In this document: positions 34,329 through 40,904 of the stretch, piece after piece
Numbering within the stretch: position 1 is the stretch's first letter
How the letters are laid out: every line of letters starts with the position of its first letter
Virus record (IMG/VR): IMGVR_UViG_3300023174_000078
Coordinates: 1-64,000 of that record
Length of the DNA: 64,000 bases
Source: a virus
Direction: 5' to 3' (one strand)
Translations under genes and position numbers: made by a program
The notes under the pieces: model-generated
What the model was told of the DNA's origin: nothing
What the model saw: only the letters and a program-made list of their open reading frames with translations
Databases searched by the model: none

Positions 34329-35516
34329 ATGCAGAAAAATATTGAGCCAGAAGAAGAATTACCCAAAGGCGTCATACTGCGCGACTTTGATGACTTCAAT
34401 ACATTACGCAATCAAATTTTTGATGGTGTAAAAAGTTCTATGATCAAATCATTTCCTGTTAACTATGGAAGTGTAAGAATGGAATTACATGACGTGGATT
34501 ACGATGATCGAGATGACGTGCCTGTGTCCCAGCAGAAACAAATGCTGCTGGAAAATAAGTACATAACTAAAAAGTTAAGAGGTACGGTAAAACTATTCGA
34601 TAACACTAATGATCAGCTGCTTGAAGAGAAACGGTTGTCATTAATGAAGGTACCTTACCTGACCAACCGGGGGACCTTTATCCATGGAGGTAATGAGTAC
34701 GCATCGATCATGCAATCCCGGCTCCTCCCCGGAGTGTACACACGTAGACAAGCTAACGGAGAACTTGAAACACAGTTTAACGTTAAACCTGGTACTGGTG
34801 TAGGATTTCGTGTTGGCTTTGAGCCCGAAACAACGCAGTACAGAGTAAAGATTTCACAAGCCAACTTGCACCTGTATAGTCTATTAAAAGATTTAGGTAC
34901 TAATGATAAAGAATTAGAGAAAGCTTGGGGTCCAGAAATTTTCCGCGCTAACCAAATGAAATATGATGCGCGCGTATTTGATAAAGCATATGACCGCCTT
35001 GTTCCAGCACGTCAAAAGAAATTGGATAAATCAAGAGAAGATAAAATGACGTCTGTTCGTAACGCCTTAGAAGCTGCACAGATTCATGCACGTGTGGCGC
35101 AGAAAAACCTACCTAATATGTTTGATCCGAAGGTAGCCTCTCAGTGGGAAGCTCAATGGCAGGGTAAACAAGCAGCTGAAAAAGTTATTGATGAAATGCC
35201 TTTTAATCCTGACTTAGAGCCAGAGGAGGTTTATGAGAATTATTTTGATCCTGATGCTGAAGTTAAATCAGCAGCAGACATGCATGCATTAATGCAGGCG
35301 CGTAGACACAGTGCGCAGGCTAAAGAAGAGTATAAAAAGAAGACAGCTATTATGGCAGCAGCTTTAGCCAGATATCCTGATGAATTTATTGTAGATCAGG
35401 ATGGACGTATGTCAGGTATTGTTCATTTACCTACAGGTTTCCGTATCCACGTTCCCAGGGAAGTCATACCTGCCAAAGTAAAACGTGTATTTCAGGAGGT
35501 AGAAGACGATGAATAA
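34329..35516 (+). CDS. RNA polymerase beta-subunit homologue, N-terminal fragment
   Basis: 395 residues. Around residues 115-140, VPYLTNRGTFIHGGNEY ... LLPGVYTR follows the bacterial beta pattern of MTxxGTFxxNGxERV ... RSPGV. The start (VILRDFDDFNTLRNQIFDGV, FPVNYGSV) also fits the beta N-terminal lobe. It ends after a charged helical stretch, so only the N-terminal lobe is encoded. The gene overlaps the next by 8 bases and is separated from the next beta fragment by two unrelated small genes. Expected to form part of a phage multisubunit RNA polymerase. Confidence 0.8.
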   Translation: MQKNIEPEEELPKGVILRDFDDFNTLRNQIFDGVKSSMIKSFPVNYGSVRMELHDVDYDDRDDVPVSQQKQMLLENKYITKKLRGTVKLFDNTNDQLLEEKRLSLMKVPYLTNRGTFIHGGNEYASIMQSRLLPGVYTRRQANGELETQFNVKPGTGVGFRVGFEPETTQYRVKISQANLHLYSLLKDLGTNDKELEKAWGPEIFRANQMKYDARVFDKAYDRLVPARQKKLDKSREDKMTSVRNALEAAQIHARVAQKNLPNMFDPKVASQWEAQWQGKQAAEKVIDEMPFNPDLEPEEVYENYFDPDAEVKSAADMHALMQARRHSAQAKEEYKKKTAIMAAALARYPDEFIVDQDGRMSGIVHLPTGFRIHVPREVIPAKVKRVFQEVEDDE

Positions 35517-36126
35517 TATTGATAAATTAAATTTATCTTTAGGGCTGGTTAAACAGGCCTTTTTAAAAAGATTAACTAAAATGTTTAAACCTTCACTTAG
35601 TGATTTAATGAAGGCTAGAAGAGGCATGCATATGACAAGTAATCCTTTCGATGCTTATTTTGAATTTAGTCATCGTTATGCAAAACAGCATGGTATCGAC
35701 ACATCTGATATTCCTGATGATGTTATGGCAAAGTTTAAAGATGCAGTTTTTAACAACCATGGCGTTTATTTACCTCAATACAAACTAGGATATATAAGTA
35801 GAAAAAATAAGGCTAATCTTGAAGCATTTGTTAGAACAAAGCGGCATGAACTAATTCATGGTATACAACATTCTTTACCTTTTATGCGGTCTACTTTGGC
35901 TGGTAAAGTAAACAAAATTCCTTTTATAGGTAAAAGATTTGGTGCTTTGGCTGATGAATTAGAAGCGCATGCTTATCAAGATCCTAAATATAAGTTGGGA
36001 GGAATCAGACGTTTTAATCACGCATTACCTTCATATATAGCCTCACATAAAGATACTCCGGAAGAATTAGGTTTTAAATTATACGATAAAGCTAGAACGA
36101 TGTGGCCATTAAATAAATATGAATAA
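35509..36126 (+). CDS. Putative zinc metalloprotease between RNA polymerase fragments
   Basis: 205 residues. RHELIHGIQHS (about residues 113-123) contains HExxH, and ADELEAHAYQ about 35 residues later offers the third ligand Glu, as in gluzincin-type peptidases. The N-terminus (DKLNLSLGLVKQAFLKRL) shares the motif of other genes in this region. No signal peptide. It could mature virion or polymerase polypeptides, but its substrate is unknown. Confidence 0.62.
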   Translation: MNNIDKLNLSLGLVKQAFLKRLTKMFKPSLSDLMKARRGMHMTSNPFDAYFEFSHRYAKQHGIDTSDIPDDVMAKFKDAVFNNHGVYLPQYKLGYISRKNKANLEAFVRTKRHELIHGIQHSLPFMRSTLAGKVNKIPFIGKRFGALADELEAHAYQDPKYKLGGIRRFNHALPSYIASHKDTPEELGFKLYDKARTMWPLNKYE

Positions 36127-36529
36127 TTCAGAATTCATTCCAGATTATAAACCTGAAGATATTCAGGATGCCTACAATGCCATTTACGGTCACTACGGTC
36201 CCCGGTTAGCATCTATGGATAAATGGCCTTCTGAATGGATTAAAAGTGATGTCGATCCTATGGGCTGGTTGCAATGGTACGAGCAGTATAAAGCAGGACG
36301 TAGATCAGAAGATGATGACAGACAGATTAAAAGGTGGAAGTCTTTTAAAGCTAGACATGGTTCTCAGTTCAAAAAGAATCCAACACCTCGCCGTGCTTTT
36401 GCGTTACGTAACTGGGCTATTGATCCTCTGAAAATAATTGAGGATGAAGAAGCGCGTGGACAATTAGCTGAAGCTATGGAAAATTATAAACAGAAAGCTT
36501 GGGATAAATATAATAAAGAAAAAGCATGA
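36119..36529 (+). CDS. Hypothetical protein
   Basis: 136 residues rich in Trp, Tyr, Lys and Arg (GWLQWYEQYKAGRRSEDDDRQ in pieces). Resembles, in composition only, small phage proteins of the RNA polymerase neighbourhood. Overlaps both neighbours (8 and 4 bases), so it is translated in series with the polymerase fragments. Confidence 0.7.
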   Translation: MNNSEFIPDYKPEDIQDAYNAIYGHYGPRLASMDKWPSEWIKSDVDPMGWLQWYEQYKAGRRSEDDDRQIKRWKSFKARHGSQFKKNPTPRRAFALRNWAIDPLKIIEDEEARGQLAEAMENYKQKAWDKYNKEKA

Positions 36530-38229
36530 ATAAATCCCAAATAGACGAGATACTTTCGAAAGTACAGAAGCAAGCGTCTGCAGTTGCTAAGGTTCGCTCC
36601 ATTCTGCCTAATCGTAAAGTTGATGCAAACGATAACGGCATACCAGACGATGAAGAGGAATATGTTCCTGTAGGAGTTAAGGGATTACTATCTGCATCTC
36701 AGAAACTGCTGGCTGTGAACCGGGGTTTAGATAAACCTGACGAGCGAGATAGTTTATTATTTAAAAGAATATTAACTACAGATCGTTTATTATCTGAACG
36801 TGTGCGTTTAGATAGTGACAGAGTACGTGGTTCTATGATGCCTCTTATTGCGCGACATAAGAATCTTAAAGCTGTAGGACCATTTGCTTTTGACTCTTAC
36901 ATGGAGAAATTTCTGATTGGTAATCCGCTGTCCTCGCCACTAGAAGAGATTAATCCGTTACATCTTTTGGAGCAATCCCGTAGAGCCACACAGATGGGAC
37001 CTGGCGGTATTGGGACTGACAACGCTATAACGGAAGATATGCAAGCTATTCGCGTTGATCAGTTTGGATTTATTTCAACTTTAGAAGGACCGGAGTGCGC
37101 GGACTCAGAGACAAAAGTTTTTACTAAAAGAGGCTGGTTACTCTGGCCTGAAGTTAAGGACGACGACCTATTTGCCTGTGTTGTTGATGATCGTATGCAG
37201 TTCCTTCCTGCTTCCCGAATCGTAAGGGAACATTATGAAGGCGAATTGATCAGTATAGTTCATAGGTATTTTTCAGCTTTACTCACACCAGGGCATAGAC
37301 TGTTGTACACGACATCTGGAAATTGTAAAAGCTTCGAATCTTACAAGATTAAAACAGCTGAGCAATTGTATGGTAAGAGAATTATAATACCTTCGTGGTC
37401 CCCTGCCTATTGTGGAAATGCAGATGTTACGCATATCGATACTCCTTACGGTCCTATTCCTGTAGATGACATGGGAGAATTTTTGGGATGGTTTCTCAGT
37501 GAGGGGAGCTGCGGAACTTATAATACGGCAAAAGGTAAAAGTTATGTTGTGGCTATAAGCCAGTGTCCTTTAGCTAATCCTGTAAATTATGAAAGAATTA
37601 AAAGTCTTTTAGAGAGAATGGGTATAAAGTATTCAGCAGGCGAACATTCTTTAAATATATATTCGAAATCATTTTTACAATTTATTGAAGGTTGGGTTCC
37701 AAATTGTAGTGGATGTAAGGTTAAGCGCTTTCCGCAGGATGTATTTGACTGGCCGTTGTCTGCTCGTAGTCGTATTTGGGAATCTTACAGATTGGGGGAC
37801 GGAAGATCTAACAAAGATGCTTCCGTCGCCACCTCGTCTAAGTATATGAGTGTTGATATGGAAAATTTTATTGTTACTCTTGGCAATATGAGCACGCGCA
37901 AGCTGCAGCGGGATGGTATGTATGTGGTTAGGCGCTTGCAATGTCCCGAGGCGCATATATTACCGAGGCATTGGAGTCGTGTTAATTACTCCGGTACTGT
38001 ATACTGCGCCACTGTACCAGGCGGTAGACTCTTGTTCTCAAGAAATGGGCAGACGCCATTCTGGTCTGGCAATAGCGAGAAAATAGGAATAGATGTTCGC
38101 CTGGCCTGGGGTTCTAAAATAGGTTCAGATGGAAGACCTTATCAAAAGTTCCTTAATCGTAAAACAGGTAAATACCAGTGGATGAGCCCGGAGGATCTCG
38201 ACGGCTTGACTGTTAAATTACCTGATTAA
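36526..38229 (+). CDS. RNA polymerase beta-subunit homologue, middle fragment with intein
   Basis: 567 residues; without the intein (191-516) 241 remain. SRRATQMGPGGIGTDNAI followed by DQFGFISTLEGPE joined to SEKIGIDVRL matches the bacterial beta region KRRLSALGPGG ... VCPIETPEGPxIGL. This is the part that contacts template and transcript. The protein stops soon after (DLDGLTVKLPD), so the C-terminal half of beta, with the catalytic-lysine and beta-prime docking regions, must lie elsewhere. The intein sits in the most conserved motif. Confidence 0.82.
   Translation: MNKSQIDEILSKVQKQASAVAKVRSILPNRKVDANDNGIPDDEEEYVPVGVKGLLSASQKLLAVNRGLDKPDERDSLLFKRILTTDRLLSERVRLDSDRVRGSMMPLIARHKNLKAVGPFAFDSYMEKFLIGNPLSSPLEEINPLHLLEQSRRATQMGPGGIGTDNAITEDMQAIRVDQFGFISTLEGPECADSETKVFTKRGWLLWPEVKDDDLFACVVDDRMQFLPASRIVREHYEGELISIVHRYFSALLTPGHRLLYTTSGNCKSFESYKIKTAEQLYGKRIIIPSWSPAYCGNADVTHIDTPYGPIPVDDMGEFLGWFLSEGSCGTYNTAKGKSYVVAISQCPLANPVNYERIKSLLERMGIKYSAGEHSLNIYSKSFLQFIEGWVPNCSGCKVKRFPQDVFDWPLSARSRIWESYRLGDGRSNKDASVATSSKYMSVDMENFIVTLGNMSTRKLQRDGMYVVRRLQCPEAHILPRHWSRVNYSGTVYCATVPGGRLLFSRNGQTPFWSGNSEKIGIDVRLAWGSKIGSDGRPYQKFLNRKTGKYQWMSPEDLDGLTVKLPD
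37096..38073 (+). mobile_element. LAGLIDADG intein in RNA polymerase beta
   Basis: 326 codons from Cys1 (CADSETKVFTKRGW) to Asn (TPFWSGN) before Ser. Block B is LLTPGHRLLY. The two endonuclease motifs are MGEFLGWFLSEGS and IWESYRLGDGR. The residue before the final Asn is Gly, not His, which is uncommon but known among inteins. All splicing and homing parts appear present. Confidence 0.88.
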
Positions 38230-38310
38230 TATTGTGTAACGAAATTGGTTCTTAAATAGAATGTCCTTGACTTAAAAACCAAATTACGTTTTATTAACGA
38301 CACACATTAT

Positions 38311-38787
38311 ATGAATTCGCACACCAAATTGACAGCTTCAGTATTCCTTATTAAAAGAGCATTTGCCAACTACCTTGGTATGGGCGGAGCTGCTGATACA
38401 GGCGGTTATGCGGAACCTGCGCCCACCGCTACAGCTGCGCGGCTTCCTACGACTATTAATCCGAACTACGCTAACGCACGCGGCAGAGGTATAGGCAGTA
38501 TTCAACCCATGGAAAGAGCGCAACCTAGCGCGGCTATCAAAGGTTTAGCTACGCACAATCTGGGAGCTAATTCCAGTAATGTAAATCCCACGAAGCCGCC
38601 AACCGCATCCCCAGCAGCTAACACAGACCTGAACGCTACGTTTAAAAAGTATATGGGCTCGGCCTTTGATCCTAATAGTAAGCTGGATCAGTCTAAAATG
38701 AAATACCTGCAAGGGTTGGCTGATAAGGGTGTAACCATGAATGCCGCTAATATCTATGACAAAGGACAAGGCTACGGTAAGTTTTAA
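38311..38787 (+). CDS. Hypothetical protein, possible virion protein
   Basis: 158 residues. Begins NSHTKLTASVFLIKRAFANYL, the shared N-terminal motif, then a low-complexity Ala/Pro/Asn/Thr-rich stretch and a short folded C-terminus. Such composition is common in minor virion proteins. No known family. Confidence 0.7.
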   Translation: MNSHTKLTASVFLIKRAFANYLGMGGAADTGGYAEPAPTATAARLPTTINPNYANARGRGIGSIQPMERAQPSAAIKGLATHNLGANSSNVNPTKPPTASPAANTDLNATFKKYMGSAFDPNSKLDQSKMKYLQGLADKGVTMNAANIYDKGQGYGKF

Positions 38788-38831
38788 ATTACCACTTGCT
38801 TAAATAACAGACACACATATACTCATTTATT

Positions 38832-39020
38832 ATGTCAAAAGAAATCACTCCAGACCTCATCCGCCAAGCCAAATACGAAGGTTTTATTCGTCACACATCC
38901 GCTACGTATGACAAAGATACTACTGGGCAAAAATTTGCTGACTATGTAGAAAAAGACAAAGCAAGAGAACAAAAATTTGTAGAGCTTCGTGGTAATATCC
39001 TCGAAGGATTGCAGGCATAA
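38832..39020 (+). CDS. Small hypothetical protein
   Basis: 62 residues, helical and charged (LIRQAKYEGFIRHTSATYDK). The first 30 residues resemble the shared N-terminal motif loosely. Followed by the hairpin at 39038. Confidence 0.62.
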   Translation: MSKEITPDLIRQAKYEGFIRHTSATYDKDTTGQKFADYVEKDKAREQKFVELRGNILEGLQA

Positions 39021-39037
39021 TTTTGATGCATATTTTC

Positions 39038-39075
39038 ACCTCCGTGGTATAATACTGTTACCACGGAGGTTTTTT
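39038..39075 (+). terminator. Terminator whose 3' arm carries the next ribosome site
   Basis: ACCTCCGTGGTA (39038-39049) pairs perfectly with TACCACGGAGGT (39059-39070), followed by T to 39075 and then the ATG at 39076. The GGAGG in the 3' arm is also the only Shine-Dalgarno sequence of that gene. Confidence 0.85.
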
Positions 39076-39468
39076 ATGCCTAAATCTAAGTCTACGACTC
39101 CTAATAGCGCAAAAAGTAACAAGAAGGTTAAGCTCGTAGAAACAAAACTAGGGCATAGGCGGTCTCTTGGTTTATGGGAGCAGGTTGATAATCGAACATC
39201 AATGATCACGATTGATGCGCGCTTAAAAGGCTTTCAGAGATTGTTGATTGTATTGCACGAAGCGCTGCACGAAACGTGTCGCGATTGGACTGAGGAAAAA
39301 GTTGTGGATGTAAGCGAATTTTTAGCTCGCATTCTTTGGGAATGCGACTATAGACATGTCGATCATTCCGGGGAGGCTGAACCTTCGTATGAGACGCCTA
39401 TTAAAAAAGATAAAAAAAAGACTGGGGCTAAAACCAAGGAGATATGGGATACAAAAAACCAAAGCTAG
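39076..39468 (+). CDS. Putative metallopeptidase-like protein
   Basis: 130 residues from the ATG at 39076. SMITIDARLKGFQRLLIVLH leads into LHEALHETC, an HExxH motif of the kind seen in small phage ImmA/IrrE-like peptidases. Acidic helix follows, then a Lys-rich tail. A third metal ligand is not obvious, so activity is uncertain. Confidence 0.6.
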   Translation: MPKSKSTTPNSAKSNKKVKLVETKLGHRRSLGLWEQVDNRTSMITIDARLKGFQRLLIVLHEALHETCRDWTEEKVVDVSEFLARILWECDYRHVDHSGEAEPSYETPIKKDKKKTGAKTKEIWDTKNQS

Positions 39469-40145
39469 GACCATTCGCTACCCCGGCGCAGACACAGCGC
39501 TGGCTTAAGTGTGTAAACAGCTGGGCTAAGGCGAATAATAAAAATCAAACTGACATTTCGAATACGCTTGGATTCTCTAGCAGATCCGCGTGGTATCGGT
39601 TGTTGCAGGGCATTAATAAGCGCGCCCGTCTAACTTTAGTGAGATCCTCAACGCAGCAGTTGTGTCTGGATGCGAATTTCATTAATGGCATCTATGATTT
39701 CAAGGCTAAGTTTTCTGAAGCGAGAAACATATTCACAGATTTTAAAGAGCTATACGCGAACTGTATTAGCAACGGCAATCAGTATCAGGCATCGCAGATT
39801 GTACGTAAGGCGGCTATGTTTCTTTTTGAGACATTGGTTCCTAAAGATATGATTCTATCTTTAGAATTCATTAACAGAAAGAATGAGTACGAGACAGCTA
39901 AGATTTGTTGCAGCTCAGACGAAAGTATTTTCTATGACATAGTAATATTTGGAGGCCATATGTGTGTTATGTTCACTTTATCTAAGCAATTGGGAAATAT
40001 GAGTGTGCCTATAATGGAAGGTGATCTAGATATTCATGCGGTTAGCGCTATTAAACATCAAGTATCTGTAGGCAAGAAAAAGTACTATAAGTCACAGAAG
40101 AGTATTGATAAGTTTGCAGATAATGCTAAAAAATTCACTATATAA
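39444..40145 (+). CDS. Hypothetical protein with helix-turn-helix
   Basis: 233 residues. NQTDISNTLGFSSRSAWYRL (about residues 35-54) looks like a helix-turn-helix of XRE type. The remainder is alpha/beta. It has a good ribosome site, AAGGAGAT, just before the ATG, within the previous gene. Could be a regulator. Confidence 0.68.
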   Translation: MGYKKPKLGPFATPAQTQRWLKCVNSWAKANNKNQTDISNTLGFSSRSAWYRLLQGINKRARLTLVRSSTQQLCLDANFINGIYDFKAKFSEARNIFTDFKELYANCISNGNQYQASQIVRKAAMFLFETLVPKDMILSLEFINRKNEYETAKICCSSDESIFYDIVIFGGHMCVMFTLSKQLGNMSVPIMEGDLDIHAVSAIKHQVSVGKKKYYKSQKSIDKFADNAKKFTI

Positions 40146-40147
40146 TT

Positions 40148-40729
40148 ATGTCATTAGGTATTGATACTGCGGTTGAAAGAACGCCACCGAATGTTGCGGC
40201 TATGAAGATGTTCAAAGATAAGTTGTTGCAGGGGCACAAAGTCACTGCAGCACAATTTGGCGTTGAGCTACCTGACATGACAGTCCAGGATAATGTTGTA
40301 TATGTTACTGACACTGATGACGATGAATCAGTTTTAACAGATAATTTAACCGAGAATGATAATTATCAAGATCCAGATGCGCTGACTCATATGAATAATA
40401 CAGCATTGGGGCAAGAACGTATAATGGCAAAGAAAGATCCCGTACAGATGTTAGCAGAGTACTTAGAGCAAACGCCAGCGAAGGAAGAGGTTAAGATTGT
40501 GGGTCCTTTTGGTAAGCTTGGCTTTAGGGCTTTGAATGTCAGTATAACTGAATTCGGCGTTGCCTTCATAATTAAAAAAGAAGCAATACAGTTTGAGCCA
40601 AATATAAATACAGAATTGACTATACAATACCGAGGCCAAGACTATTCTGTAATTTATGCAGGCGGGTTCTTTACTTTTCCAAAAATCCCTTTTACATTTG
40701 TATCTTTCCTACGCATTCAACCTGACTAA
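40148..40729 (+). CDS. Hypothetical protein
   Basis: 193 residues. Acidic middle (DTDDDESVLTDNLTENDN) between a helical N-terminus and a beta-rich C-terminal domain. Upstream of the portal in the same orientation and probably the same transcript. Function unknown. Confidence 0.7.
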   Translation: MSLGIDTAVERTPPNVAAMKMFKDKLLQGHKVTAAQFGVELPDMTVQDNVVYVTDTDDDESVLTDNLTENDNYQDPDALTHMNNTALGQERIMAKKDPVQMLAEYLEQTPAKEEVKIVGPFGKLGFRALNVSITEFGVAFIIKKEAIQFEPNINTELTIQYRGQDYSVIYAGGFFTFPKIPFTFVSFLRIQPD

Positions 40730-40731
40730 TT

Positions 40732-40902
40732 ATGATTAAAGAAGGAGTTGTTATAAAAAACAAAACATTGTGTCCTAGCACAGGAAAACCTTGTGACTGT
40801 AATAATCCCAACGTTGAATGTGAAAGAGACAAGTATAAAAAGGCGTCGTTGCAGCAGCTCAGCAGCGAACTCGATGACAAAAAAGATTTTATTAAATTTT
40901 AA
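40732..40902 (+). CDS. Very small Cys-containing protein
   Basis: 56 residues, ATG at 40732, TAA at 40900-40902. CPSTGKPCDCNNPNVEC has four Cys in 17 residues and may bind a metal ion. The last 20 residues are a charged helix. It fits exactly between its neighbours with 2-base gaps, which supports it as a gene. Confidence 0.68.
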   Translation: MIKEGVVIKNKTLCPSTGKPCDCNNPNVECERDKYKKASLQQLSSELDDKKDFIKF

Positions 40903-40904
40903 TT

